Counted from the first letter of the stretch, positions 9,142 to 17,677 are shown. The stretch is DNA of 33,447 nucleotides from Brucella tritici (GCF_902825325.1 NZ_CADEAR010000023.1:1-33447); one strand, 5' to 3'. The notes: a model not told the origin generated them from the letters alone. A program made the numbers and translations.

Positions 9142-9214
9142 CTGCGCACCATTGGAAAGCGGGGGCTTAGGTTGGTGCACATCACCATTTTAACCATCAG
9201 AAAATAAGAATAAA

Positions 9215-9242
9215 CCCCGGTGAGGTTTCGCGATCACCGGGG
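9215..9242 (+). terminator. strong GC-rich hairpin, terminator-like
   Basis: Perfect 9-bp stem CCCCGGTGA (9215-9223) / TCACCGGGG (9234-9242) with a 10-base loop, followed by CTTCGCTTT. It could terminate a lost rightward gene. The stretch 8894-9315 otherwise contains no gene I can support. Confidence 0.5.
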
Positions 9243-9315
9243 CTTCGCTTTGATGAAGTTGTCTTACCCACTTAATCAACGCGGCACCAGTATCTCACAA
9301 AACAATGAAAACACA

Positions 9316-9357
9316 ATGGCACGACGCATCAACGCGGCCGGGCTTTCGCTCGTTTAA
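9316..9357 (+). pseudogene. possible first codons of a phage GH24 lysozyme
   Basis: A 13-codon frame MARRINAAGLSLV resembles the conserved start of phage T4-type lysozymes (RxINxxGLxLIKxFEG) and then stops. The rest of the gene is absent. Seen alone it would be too short to trust; the phage fragment 18 bases downstream supports it. Confidence 0.35.
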
Positions 9358-9375
9358 CCTCCACAGGACATCCCC

Positions 9376-9552
9376 ATGAACAACACAACTTTCTTCGCGT
9401 ACGCGAGGCGCGCGCTTTTTGGCGGGGGCTTGAGCAAGGCGCAGGTCGACGGCACGTCGGCTATTTTGGCCGAAGCTGAGCGCCGAGACCTGCCAGACGA
9501 GCAGACGGCTTACGTGCTCGCACCGGCCAGCGTCGGGCAGGCCAAGTGCTAA
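9376..9552 (+). pseudogene. N-terminal fragment of a phage lytic enzyme (GH19/lysozyme-like)
   Basis: Frame of 58 codons with FFAYARRALFGGGLSKAQVD (about residues 6-25) and EQTAYVLA, which matches the N-terminus of rhizobial prophage peptidoglycan hydrolases (usual pattern: FxxLRxxLFGGxLSQxQVDG and WLAYxLATAxHET). Homology ends where the IS3-like element begins (about 9550), so the catalytic part has been removed by that insertion or later deletion. Family call is by pattern and moderately sure. Confidence 0.55.
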
Positions 9553-10173
9553 TCCGTAATCGGGGTCAATATTGGACAAGTAAAGGGGAAGTGCGGACAA
9601 ATAGTTGGACTGCTTATGCTGCAATCCCAAGTTTCCGGCGGTATTCGGCTGGGCTAATCCCGCCCAGTGAGAGCTTTATGCGATGCTGGTTGTACCATTG
9701 GGTGTAAGAATCCAGCTGCTGCATGAAGTCGAGCAGGGTCGTATTGCTCGAGGTGCGATTATAGTACATCTCGTTTTGAGCCGCCCAAAAAATCCTTCGC
9801 AGGCTCAATAGTTCGGCGAGCACCCTTTGCGTGACATGGATCGGGCCAGTTGAGCATTTTGCATGCGCGACAGCCAGCCGATCCAACGATAATGGGCACC
9901 CCGATCCGAGTGCACAACAGCGCGGTCGGCACTGCCGGTGATTGTTTCGATTGCGGCATCAAGCATCGTGTTCACCAGCTCTGCGTCTGGCCGCGTGCTG
10001 ACAGACCAACTGATCACCAAGCCATCGAAACAATCGATTATGGGCGACAGACACACCTTAGGTGCAGGACAAACACTCAAGCAGGGCACGGTGATAAAAT
10101 CTATCCGACTTACGGAGAAACCAGAAGAAGTTGACTGCAAACATGACACAATTAAGGGATTGGTGTGGCGCAC
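9553..10173 (-). mobile_element. decayed IS3-family element
   Basis: One outer end is probably near 9553-9600 (the minus strand holds TGTCCGCACTTCCCC just after the orfB stop). Only the 3' part of orfB is present. No orfA, no matching inverted repeat and no target duplication were found on the right side. The element cannot move by itself. Confidence 0.65.
9614..10173 (-). pseudogene. IS3-family orfB transposase, broken
   Basis: The minus strand encodes the rve/DDE core: CLSPIIDCFDGLVISWSV, then AVVHSDRGAHYRW (second Asp), MSRKGCSPNY, an in-frame TGA at 9805-9807, ACEGFFGRLK, then a one-base shift near 9772-9779 into NEMYYNRTS and the typical end YNQHRIKLSLGGISPAEYRR. The family normally reads CSPDNAACEGFFGRLKNEM, so one stop and one frameshift inactivate it. 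The N-terminal third and the orfA helix-turn-helix are missing. Confidence 0.85.
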
Positions 10174-10665
10174 GGAGTTTGCAAGAAAACGTGGTTAGCT
10201 GTCTGATTGCAGAACATCATTGAAAACGAGGGAGGTTCGACGTTTCGAACCAGTTGTGCAGTCATGTCTTCGGGCTGTTTATGGCGAATGGCATAAAGTC
10301 TGTTTATCTGATGCGATTCAGCACCTCGTTTTAATCCGTGTGATCAGGCCCGCCCAAGGTAAGCTGTCGGCTTCAGTACTGCCGCCGCCCTGATCAGCGA
10401 GACACGCATCGTTTGCTCTGGTTTAAAAAGCAGATGCCCGTTTTATACGCTGCTACATTGATGAGCGGGATTTTGTGCCGCAGTTTATGACTGAACCGAA
10501 ATTGCAGTTCAATTTGCCGCCGTTAACCCGTTCCAATTTCTTCGTAAAGCTCACCTTTTACCTCAAGAAAAGCTCTGCACTTTTCCAATGCAACCTAGCC
10601 AAACATTTCAGGGACACCGTGTGGAAGCTGGGTTTACGCACAATTACGCTAATGTGCGCGCCTCT
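10174..10665. other. intergenic, no gene recognised
   Basis: AT-richer sequence between the IS3 remnant and the GGDEF/EAL gene. It holds one small inverted repeat, GGTTCGA (10234-10240) / TCGAACC (10245-10251). The open frames here (for example 10475-10669) have no family features. It is probably degenerate IS or spacer DNA. Confidence 0.4.
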
Positions 10666-12477
10666 CTAGATACGGCCCAAATTCGTTTTCAATGAAGCAG
10701 CTAAGATTTCTGATGCCGGAACCGCTTTTGAATACAGAAAACCTTGTCCGTACAAGCAACCCATTTGCTGCAGCTTCAAAGCCTGGTCGCGTGTTTCCAC
10801 ACCCTCTGCAATACATTCGATGCAAAGGCTCTTTGCTATATGCAGAATTCCCTCGACTATACCCGAGCCTTGAACCTCCGACCCAATGCGGTCCACAAAT
10901 GATTTATCAATCTTGATGATATCAATAGGAACGGTCAGCAAGTGAGTTAGTGAGGCAAACCCCGTCCCGAAATCGTCCAGTGCGACTTTTACACCCATCG
11001 CGCGCAGTGCTTCAATCTCAGTGGACATCTGCTTGTCGTTACTCCCGATGAAAAAGGACTCGGTTAATTCAAGTACGACGCTTTCAAGCGGCAATCCATA
11101 ATTCGTGAAGCTGGATTTCAATAGCCTGTTCACCTCTCCTCTGCGAAGGTCGATGGCGGAAATATTGATCCCAATGTGCGAAAATTCGATGCCAGCTTCT
11201 GACCACATCGATGTGTCTCGTGCGATCAGGTCTATCATTCGTTTCGTCAGGGCGCTCGCTACCTGGACGTCGGTTGTAGCCTCATGAAACTGCGATGCCG
11301 AAAGGACCAGTCCGTCGCGTGTTCTAATTCGAGCAAGTGCCTCAACGCCGAATATCTCATGCGTACCAATACGAACGATAGGTTGATACCATGCTTGAAC
11401 GCGGTTTTCCTGCAATGCAGTAAGGACCTTTCGAACTGCCTCACGCCTTTTTGAGATTGCGGTTGAAATTGATTTGTCAAAAATGACAAAATTGCCTCTG
11501 CAAACTTCTTTAGCGTGATGAAGCGAAAGATCAGCCTGAAAATAAAGTTCTTCGGTGGCCTGTTTACGTTTAGTTCTCTTTGCAGCACCGATTGTGACCG
11601 ACGGAAAGACCATATTTCCGTGACATCGTGCCGGTTCGGTCACCTTTTTAATGATGTTTTTCAGCAGAACTCGGAGATCCTTTCGAGTGATCCCGTTAAT
11701 CCTAACCGCAAATTCATCGCCGCCCAGTCGAAAGACTTCCAAAGCCGGTAGTGCACACGCTAATCGACGTGCAACAATCGCAATCAGTTCATCGCCCGCT
11801 GCATGCCCAAAGGTGTCGTTAACAAATTTGAGATTATCGATATCAATTAATAGTAACGTCAGTGGTCCGCCGGTATCCGATTGGCCGGCGTTGATAAAAC
11901 CAGCACGGTTCGTCAGGCCTGTTGATACATCGGTTAATGCGAGACGGCGCTCCGTCTGAAGGCGGTCGTTATGTTCGAGCGCAACAGTACACAACGGCAA
12001 ACATCCTTCAATGATACTTTGTTCGAGCACGGTCGGAGCCCGTCTTTCTCTGAAATATAGCGCTAAGGTTCCAATCACTTCGCTGGTTGTTCCGAAGATC
12101 GGACTTGACCAACAAGCCGTGATACCGAGTGATAAAGCCAACCCTTTGTATTTCTCCCAGCGAAGGTCTGTGGAAATGTCGACCGTAATAATGGATTTCT
12201 TAAAGTATGCGGCGGCGCCACAAGAGCCTGATTGTGTGCCGATTTCAACTCCGTCCAAAGCCTGAGAATAAGAATCAGGTAGGCTGGGGGCGGCAATGGG
12301 ATGCAGGCGTCCCGCTTTGTCAAGTGCCAGCACGGTAACAATTGCGTCTGGCAGAATGCATTCTATCTCGTGACAAAGCGTTTGCAAGGAAGCATCCAGT
12401 GTTTCTCCCTGAGCGATTGTTTTAAGAATAGTATTCTGAAGTTTAAGAAGCATGCTTTTGCCGATTTTTCGCGCCAT
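10666..12477 (-). CDS. GAF-GGDEF-EAL cyclic-di-GMP turnover protein
   Basis: 603-aa soluble signalling protein. Order: GAF sensor (about 15-170), GGDEF (about 178-335) and EAL (about 350-595). The GGDEF active loop is intact (GGDEF 252-256, with LLIDIDNLKFVND at 209-221). The EAL domain keeps the EAL motif (379-381), the conserved NIS segment (438-440), ELTES (470-474), DDFGTG (501-506), KIDKSF (522-527) and EGVE (558-561), so phosphodiesterase activity is also plausible. Which activity dominates cannot be read from sequence; the GAF domain probably decides. ATG at 12477 is used although no strong ribosome-binding site precedes it; the next Met is residue 9. It is transcribed alone. Confidence 0.93.
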   Translation of the reverse strand: MARKIGKSMLLKLQNTILKTIAQGETLDASLQTLCHEIECILPDAIVTVLALDKAGRLHPIAAPSLPDSYSQALDGVEIGTQSGSCGAAAYFKKSIITVDISTDLRWEKYKGLALSLGITACWSSPIFGTTSEVIGTLALYFRERRAPTVLEQSIIEGCLPLCTVALEHNDRLQTERRLALTDVSTGLTNRAGFINAGQSDTGGPLTLLLIDIDNLKFVNDTFGHAAGDELIAIVARRLACALPALEVFRLGGDEFAVRINGITRKDLRVLLKNIIKKVTEPARCHGNMVFPSVTIGAAKRTKRKQATEELYFQADLSLHHAKEVCRGNFVIFDKSISTAISKRREAVRKVLTALQENRVQAWYQPIVRIGTHEIFGVEALARIRTRDGLVLSASQFHEATTDVQVASALTKRMIDLIARDTSMWSEAGIEFSHIGINISAIDLRRGEVNRLLKSSFTNYGLPLESVVLELTESFFIGSNDKQMSTEIEALRAMGVKVALDDFGTGFASLTHLLTVPIDIIKIDKSFVDRIGSEVQGSGIVEGILHIAKSLCIECIAEGVETRDQALKLQQMGCLYGQGFLYSKAVPASEILAASLKTNLGRI

Positions 12478-12665
12478 ATTAAACAGAGAATGTACTTAAA
12501 TTCCGGCTCAAAGGCTAGCTTGACCTATTTTGAGTCGTCAGCTCTTGCCTCGATTCTGATGCGATGGACGCCCCTCCGATCACCTTCAGTGGCAGAATGG
12601 GTACCATCGAACACACAGAAGAATGACAGACTTATCTAAATGGCGGCCTTTGAACATCGAATAAC

Positions 12666-12684
12666 CCAGCTTTTAGAAAGCTGG
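12666..12684. repeat. 8-bp perfect hairpin
   Basis: CCAGCTTT (12666-12673), loop TAG, AAAGCTGG (12677-12684). Neither side has a T-run; it may be a regulator site or a weak terminator. Confidence 0.45.
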
Positions 12685-12922
12685 AAACCTATATCAGTGC
12701 TCATTGACGAAACGTTTGCAACAGAACCCTTATGATTGGGGTTCCGAAACAGATTTAGCCTGGAAGAATAGAAGGCGAACTGCCTGATCCGGTTCGATGC
12801 GATACGAATAAAACAGCTGTCGCACAAGATAAGAAGGTTTTCCCCGGCTATAGTCCTTGTTTTAGCAAGTTAAAGTTGCGACGTTCCCAGCCAATTACAG
12901 ATGCGACAGGTGCTGACGTTCA

Positions 12923-12970
12923 GCCCCCATTCCGAGAGGCTGGTCGGGGTTGCAAACGAGGAATGGGGGC
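12923..12970. repeat. 11-bp inverted repeat upstream of the 245-aa gene
   Basis: GCCCCCATTCC (12923-12933) and GGAATGGGGGC (12960-12970), perfect, with a 26-base loop, about 110 bases before the next gene. The role is unknown: operator, mRNA leader structure or remnant of a mobile element end. Confidence 0.5.
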
Positions 12971-13078
12971 GGGTGAATATCCACCTCTTCGGCTTTAGCT
13001 TTCTCAGTAGCAATTGTTCTGTCAGCAGTTGATACTCGGCTCACCTGCATCGGGCAGGAGAGGGATCCAAGTCGTACA

Positions 13079-13816
13079 ATGCTACCAAAAATCTGCCTGC
13101 AAGGTGACGTCGATATCGCTGCACTCTCACCACTGCTTCGCGGTATGCTGCTTGCAGTTGTCTATGCTCAGCGCGAGGGTGGCATCGGACTAACGGCAAC
13201 CGGCGCGATGAACCGCAAGTTCGTGCATTGGGCTGCTGAGAACTTCCTCTGGCCCAGGTTCACAGCCAAAGACCTCTTCAGCATGCACAAGGTGCTCAAT
13301 GAAAACGACATGCCACCGCTTTGTGTCGTGCACGACCTGACCCGTTATCTGAAGCTTCTTCGCCGCAGGAAAAATGTACTGCTGCCAACCAAACGTGGCA
13401 TGGAGTTTTTGGTCAATCCACACGCTTTCTTCGATCTGATCGCCACCGATTATCTCTATTCGTATATTCATGCTACCGAACGTAAAGAGGCGATCCAGGC
13501 ACGATTGCGTTGGTGGCGTATGTATCTCAATCTGCTCAATATCAAGACCAGAGAAGGGTGTAAGGCGATGGACATTGTAAAGATACTCTATCCGGATATC
13601 GCTCATCTGTCCGACACTGAAATAACCGTCGATGCGTGGGACCTGAAATTCGAGCTTCAGTACGGTGTCCTGCGACGCTTATGCTGGCTCGGTCTGCTTT
13701 TTGAGGCAAGAGAAGGGCTCAACTTTCTTGACGACGGAATCTTCCACAAAACACCGCTCTGGACAGCTTGCCTGCAATTGGAGTCAGACACGCAAAGCGA
13801 TATCGGTGTCCATTGA
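13079..13816 (+). CDS. conserved hypothetical protein (245 aa)
   Basis: Resembles an uncharacterised rhizobial protein type with the pattern GIGLTATGAMNRKFVHWAAE, then LYKVNKVLNE-like MHKVLNENDMPPL, LTRYLKLLRR and LLPTKRGMEFL. The alternation of short helices and TKRG/LTATG turns suggests tandem winged-helix-like units, but no DNA-binding role is shown. It has no signal peptide or membrane segment. A GGTGTC-CATT-GACACC hairpin (13805-13820) overlaps the stop codon and may end the transcript. The ISNCY element abuts its 3' end, so the original neighbour on that side is lost. Confidence 0.65.
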   Translation: MLPKICLQGDVDIAALSPLLRGMLLAVVYAQREGGIGLTATGAMNRKFVHWAAENFLWPRFTAKDLFSMHKVLNENDMPPLCVVHDLTRYLKLLRRRKNVLLPTKRGMEFLVNPHAFFDLIATDYLYSYIHATERKEAIQARLRWWRMYLNLLNIKTREGCKAMDIVKILYPDIAHLSDTEITVDAWDLKFELQYGVLRRLCWLGLLFEAREGLNFLDDGIFHKTPLWTACLQLESDTQSDIGVH

Positions 13817-13820
13817 CACC
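13805..13820 (+). terminator. weak terminator-like hairpin
   Basis: GGTGTC (13805-13810), loop CATT, GACACC (13815-13820), followed by CTTTACC. It overlaps the stop codon of the 245-aa gene. Confidence 0.35.
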
Positions 13821-13822
13821 CT

Positions 13823-15244
13823 TTACCCCGGCGCTGGCTGTCTCAATAAAGCTTGTTCTCGCCGGGCAATGACGGCAGGGTCGTTCATGTAAGCTGTGCG
13901 CGATTTACGCTCTCGCTTCTGATAGCCATTCCCGACACTGCCGTCAGGTATACCAAACATATGGTTGGCCTGACCGGTACGACGCGGACCGCTTTTGCTG
14001 CGTTGCTGCTCCCGTTCCGCCTGCATCTCAGCGACGATCGACAGCATGTCATCCAGCCGTTTGTTCTCGACAACAGGTGAGCGATGAATGGAACGAAGCT
14101 TGTCGAATGTTGTATAGGGCAGGGTGTCCGTACCGTGCATGATCTCCAGACGTCCGTCGGGATAGTCGCAGACAATGACCTTCTGCCGCGCAAGCCGTTT
14201 TGCAACTTCGGTCGGTTCCAGGATGAACAGCACTTTATCATAGCGTAGTGTCAGTGTTTGTGACAGCGTTCGCACTTCCTTCCGGCACAGCGCACCATCA
14301 ATATTCTCATGCGCAGCCAGCGGTCGATGCATGTCCTTGGGATTGCGTGGCTCCTTGCCAAAACGGCCATTGAAATCTGCAATATATTCTGGCGCATATG
14401 CATTGGCTGCTTCGATCGTATCGATGCCGCGCAGCCGCAATTCCTTGACCAGACGATCCTGCAAAGTCCTGTTTGCCCGCTCAACACGGCCTTTGGCCTG
14501 TGGAGTATTGGCACAGATAATGTCGATGTTGAGCTCATAAAGTGCCCGACCAAACTGTGTCAGGCCGCTTGTTCGGTCTTGCTTCGACGGATGAAGCGAA
14601 CGAAAAACGCCGTGTTTGTCGCTATAGAAAGCGAGTGGTTTGCCCCATTGCTGGAGATATGCCTTCGTCGCATGAAAATAATCAAACGTGTTCTCTGAGC
14701 CCGCAAAGCGCAAATGCAGGAGCTTGCCAGTGGCATCGTCAATATAAACGAGGAGGGCGCATTTGGGACCCCGCTCCTCGAACCACCAATGATGCGAACC
14801 GTCGATCTGTACCAGTTCACCAAAGCAATCACGCCGGCCGCGCGGTTGATGCAGTTGCCGCTTGCGTTCGCGACGTGATGTCCACAATCCCGCTGCTGTC
14901 ATCCATTGCCGCAGCGTCTCCTTGCTGACTGAAAGCTGATGGCGTTCAATCAGCTTCTCACAGGCCAGTGTCGGCCCAAAGTCCCGATAATACGTCCGTA
15001 CAATATCCAGAACATCATTCCGGAAATCCTCGCCATAACGGCGATTGCTCGGGCGACCGCGCTTGCCCGAAACAAGGCCCGTTGCACCAAGCCGATCAAA
15101 TGCCTGTAACAGTCGATGAACCTGGCTGCGACTGAGGCCAAGCAGCGCCGCTGCCTCCACCACACGAAGCTGATTATCTCTGATTTGCTGAACGGTCTTC
15201 AGCCGGTTGAGTTCTTTCTGCGACATCGTGATCAAACAAGACAT
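13823..15244 (-). CDS. ISNCY-family transposase
   Basis: DDE transposase of 473 aa, start ATG at 15244 chosen because GGGAG precedes it by five bases. An N-terminal helix-turn-helix (about 18-70, including VVEAAALLGLSRSQVHRLL) is followed by a second HTH-like region (~88-120) and the catalytic core. Acidic residues: D148 in QIDGSHHWW, D209 in FYSDKHGVF, and E255 in KGRVERANRTLQ. The length fits full-size family members (~450-480), and there is no stop or frameshift, so it is probably active. Confidence 0.9.
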   Translation of the reverse strand: MSCLITMSQKELNRLKTVQQIRDNQLRVVEAAALLGLSRSQVHRLLQAFDRLGATGLVSGKRGRPSNRRYGEDFRNDVLDIVRTYYRDFGPTLACEKLIERHQLSVSKETLRQWMTAAGLWTSRRERKRQLHQPRGRRDCFGELVQIDGSHHWWFEERGPKCALLVYIDDATGKLLHLRFAGSENTFDYFHATKAYLQQWGKPLAFYSDKHGVFRSLHPSKQDRTSGLTQFGRALYELNIDIICANTPQAKGRVERANRTLQDRLVKELRLRGIDTIEAANAYAPEYIADFNGRFGKEPRNPKDMHRPLAAHENIDGALCRKEVRTLSQTLTLRYDKVLFILEPTEVAKRLARQKVIVCDYPDGRLEIMHGTDTLPYTTFDKLRSIHRSPVVENKRLDDMLSIVAEMQAEREQQRSKSGPRRTGQANHMFGIPDGSVGNGYQKRERKSRTAYMNDPAVIARREQALLRQPAPG

Positions 15245-15327
15245 GACGGCTCCCATCCGCTGTTTGCTGCTGAAAGCCCAGTCTTCCTTTCCGCGTTCGA
15301 TTTGAAAAGGGCAAGAGATGCAAAAAA

Positions 15328-15371
15328 TGTCGCATCTCTAAATTGCCCATGTGTCGCATCTGTATATTGCC
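15328..15371. repeat. direct repeats at the transposase-proximal end of the IS
   Basis: TGTCGCATCTCTAAATTGCC (15328-15347) and a copy at 15352-15371 differing at two bases (G for C, T for A), period 24 bp. A partial inverted copy, GGCAAGAGATGCAAAA, lies at 15310-15325. These look like transposase-binding sites and would also overlap the transposase promoter. Confidence 0.65.
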
Positions 15372-15375
15372 GTTA

Positions 15376-15715
15376 TAGTCCTTAATCAGATAAGACATAT
15401 TATGGAACTTCACAACTGAAATTAAGTGAGGCCCGGCGGGGACGTGCCGAGCCTCGTTTGAGGAAGAACGGAGGCTTACCGAAGGCACCAAGTACAGTCT
15501 CTGTAATCTATCGCCGCGCACCCAACATCCCGGGGACGATGCGAGTATTCATCGATTTCATGAGTGTAGAATTCTCTGGAAAGCCGACGAGAGATTAAGG
15601 TTTTGTGTCAATGAACGTGGTGGATCCAAACTTGAGGTGCCACTTGCAAATGATAACAATGAGTTATTCGGTATCAGGAGCATGCCTTGTCGCAATCGAC
15701 ACGACACGGCTTAGA
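15376..15715. other. intergenic, no gene recognised
   Basis: Between the IS and the aminotransferase gene. It holds an imperfect hairpin near 15428-15455 (GAGGC...GCCTC arms) and no convincing open frame. No T-rich terminator follows the aminotransferase stop. Confidence 0.4.
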
Positions 15716-17011
15716 TCAAGCAAGATGATAGACCATGGCGGCTTCTAAGGAAGATTCCAGTATATCAAGGCCTTCGTTGAGAATATCGAATTCAATCGTC
15801 AAAGGAGCGAGGAGACGGATCACGTTGGCGCGCATGCCGCAGGAAAGTAAAATCAGTCCGCGCTTTTCCGCTTCCGCTACAATACTGTTCGCGAGCTGTG
15901 GTGAGGCAGCTTTCGAAAGACGATCTTCCACCATCTCGAATGCGACCATCGCGCCAAGACCCCGCACATCACCGATGCGCTCCATCCCCTGACGGCTTGC
16001 AATATTGCGCAATCGTTCGGTCATACGCTCACCAACAGCCAACGCTCTTGAGCAGAGATTTTCTTCTTCGAGGATATCGAGAACTGCATTTGCGGCAGCA
16101 ACGGCCAGAGGATGGCCTGCGTAAGTTCCTCCCAGCCCGCCGGGATGAGCGGCATTCATCACGTCAGCGCGTCCCGTAACCGCAGAAAGCGGAAAGCCGC
16201 CGGCCAATCCCTTTGCCATTGTGACGATGTCGGGACTGACCCCGGAATGCTCAAAACCGAACATTTTTCCGGTCCGACCCATGCCGGCCTGTACTTCATC
16301 GGCGATAAGCAAAATTCCGTATCGATCGGCAACCGCACGAAGATGTGCGAGAAACTCCTTCGGCGCGACGTTGAACCCACCTTCACCCTGCACAGGTTCA
16401 ACGATGAAAGCCGCTATCCGTTCAGGATCAATGTCCGACGCGAAGAGACGTTCAAGCGCGTCAATCGAATCCTCCAGCGAAACACCGAGATAGGCATTGG
16501 GAAAAACGGCATGATAAATTTCCGAAGGAAACGGACCAAAGCCTTTCTTGTAAGGCATCACCTTGCCTGTCAACGCCATGCCGAGCATTGTCCGCCCATG
16601 GAATGCGCCGGAAAATGCGACAACGCCCGAACGCCCTGTATAAGCGCGAGCGATCTTCACCGCGTTTTCGACTGCTTCGGCCCCCGTCGTGGCCAACATG
16701 GTACGATTTTCCGCGCCGGTAGGCGCGAGCACATTAAGGCGCTCGGCCAGTCGTACATAGCCCTCATAAGGGGCTACATGGAAACAGGTGTGCGTGAATT
16801 CTCCAGCCTGCTCCAGCACAGCAGACATAACCTTCGGATGCCGATGGCCGGTATTGTTAACCGCGATGCCCGCCGCAAAATCGATGTAGCGCCTGCCGTC
16901 CACATCCCAAAGTTCCGCATTCAAGGCCCGTTTTGCATAGATGGCACGGGTTCCTACGCCAGATGCAACAGCTGTCGTCTGACGGGATTTCAAGTTTTCG
17001 GAAACAGTCAT
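15716..17011 (-). CDS. class III aminotransferase, GabT-like (4-aminobutyrate transaminase type)
   Basis: PLP enzyme moving a terminal amino group to 2-oxoglutarate; GABA and similar omega-amino acids are the usual substrates. 431 aa from ATG 17011, which has GGAGG nine bases upstream; an ATG 57 bases further up would put the start inside an operator-like palindrome. Features: WDVDGRRYIDFAAGIAV (35-51), cofactor-phosphate site TTGAEAVENA (108-117), VEPVQGEGGF (204-213), DEVQ (D238, pyridine nitrogen) and PLP lysine K267 in TMAKGLAGGFPL. The length matches GabT (~426). It follows the XRE-cupin gene on the same strand and probably shares its regulator. Substrate specificity within class III is uncertain. 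Confidence 0.9.
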   Translation of the reverse strand: MTVSENLKSRQTTAVASGVGTRAIYAKRALNAELWDVDGRRYIDFAAGIAVNNTGHRHPKVMSAVLEQAGEFTHTCFHVAPYEGYVRLAERLNVLAPTGAENRTMLATTGAEAVENAVKIARAYTGRSGVVAFSGAFHGRTMLGMALTGKVMPYKKGFGPFPSEIYHAVFPNAYLGVSLEDSIDALERLFASDIDPERIAAFIVEPVQGEGGFNVAPKEFLAHLRAVADRYGILLIADEVQAGMGRTGKMFGFEHSGVSPDIVTMAKGLAGGFPLSAVTGRADVMNAAHPGGLGGTYAGHPLAVAAANAVLDILEEENLCSRALAVGERMTERLRNIASRQGMERIGDVRGLGAMVAFEMVEDRLSKAASPQLANSIVAEAEKRGLILLSCGMRANVIRLLAPLTIEFDILNEGLDILESSLEAAMVYHLA

Positions 17012-17049
17012 TTCGTTCACCTCCGGAAAAGACGAACGAGTCCTAACAT

Positions 17050-17067
17050 TGCTCAATATTTTGAGCA
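17050..17067. promoter_or_regulatory. operator-like site 1 upstream of the aminotransferase
   Basis: TGCTCAATATTTTGAGCA, the centre of a perfect 20-bp palindrome (TTGCTCAA-TATT-TTGAGCAA, 17049-17068). It shares the frame TGxxCAATATTTTxxxCA with sites 2 and 3. It lies about 40 bases before the aminotransferase ATG. Confidence 0.7.
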
Positions 17068-17072
17068 ATAGA

Positions 17073-17090
17073 TGGACAATATTTTATCCA
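17073..17090. promoter_or_regulatory. operator-like site 2 upstream of the aminotransferase
   Basis: TGGACAATATTTTATCCA, one base different from site 3 and 23 bp from site 1. Read on the minus strand it begins TGGATAAAATATTGTCCA, close to the AAAATATAATGAACA box described for E. coli PuuR, which fits the adjacent PuuR-like regulator. Confidence 0.72.
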
Positions 17091-17092
17091 TT

Positions 17093-17677
17093 TCAAAGGT
17101 AGGGCGGTGTACAGGCCGAAATCACAACAGTACGCTGGTCTGAGATATTGCGAAAACGATGCGGCTGCCGGCTATCAAAAAGATAGGCCTCGCCAGTTTT
17201 GAGAATCCGAACATCTTCTCCCACGGTCACTTCAAGTTCCCCTTCTACAACAATGCCGCCTTCAGACGAGGCGTGCTGCAATAAGGTTTCTCCCGTATCG
17301 GAGTGAGGCTCATAAACTTCATGCAGAATTTGCAGATTGTAACCGCGGGCATCCCCCACCTGACGGAAAGTCATGCGGCCATTGCCTCTCTCTAGTGCAT
17401 TCACCGTAAGCATCGAGGTTAGATCAACAAGCTGACCTTGCTCAAAAAAAGGCCCAGTCGGAGGCGTTCTCTCGGGCTCGAAAAAATCAGCCAGTGTGAC
17501 GCCGAGCCCATTCAAGATCTTGCGCAACGTTGCCACCGAAGGGCTGATCTTGTTCTTCTCCACATTGGATATCTGTGCATGAGGAACGCCTGCACGATCA
17601 GCAAGCTGGCGCTGCGACAACTTAGCAGCGCTTCGCATCGCATTGAGGCGCGCGCCTATATCAAATTGGTCGTTCAT
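17093..17677 (-). CDS. PuuR-like transcriptional regulator (XRE helix-turn-helix plus cupin)
   Basis: 194-aa cytoplasmic regulator. The HTH_3 domain (about 8-65) includes LSQRQLADRAGVPHAQISNVE (recognition helix ~33-44), and a C-terminal cupin_2 barrel (about 115-188) with H135, E139 and H173 could bind a small ligand. In E. coli PuuR, the same architecture represses putrescine catabolism and is relieved by putrescine. It is followed by the aminotransferase and flanked by three near-identical operator-like sites (17050, 17073, 17743), implying autoregulation and control of the aminotransferase. ATG at 17677 is used. The inducer is unknown; a polyamine or omega-amino acid is a reasonable guess. 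Confidence 0.88.
   Translation of the reverse strand: MNDQFDIGARLNAMRSAAKLSQRQLADRAGVPHAQISNVEKNKISPSVATLRKILNGLGVTLADFFEPERTPPTGPFFEQGQLVDLTSMLTVNALERGNGRMTFRQVGDARGYNLQILHEVYEPHSDTGETLLQHASSEGGIVVEGELEVTVGEDVRILKTGEAYLFDSRQPHRFRNISDQRTVVISACTPPYL

Larger units (their letters stand above)
12478..13078. other. 600-bp intergenic region with two hairpins
   Basis: No gene recognised. It contains a short hairpin at 12666-12684 and a long-armed one at 12923-12970 (separate entries). Base composition is more AT-rich than the neighbouring catabolic genes. Promoters for the flanking divergent genes (GGDEF/EAL to the left, 245-aa gene to the right) must lie here. Confidence 0.5.
13817..15375 (-). mobile_element. 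ISNCY-type insertion sequence
   Basis: One intact transposase gene with subterminal repeats upstream of it at 15328-15371. The outer ends are approximate: no clear inverted repeat of the right end was found near 13817, and no target duplication was identified by eye. The right-hand repeats are typical of where such transposases bind. Confidence 0.6.

Noticed and set aside
13789..13807. possible left inverted repeat of the ISNCY element (GCAATTGGAGTCAGACAC)
   Set aside because: Resembles the right-end repeat only with gaps and lies inside the intact 245-aa coding frame.
16112..17071. 319-codon plus-strand frame
   Set aside because: Antisense to the aminotransferase, whose motifs are all intact on the minus strand.
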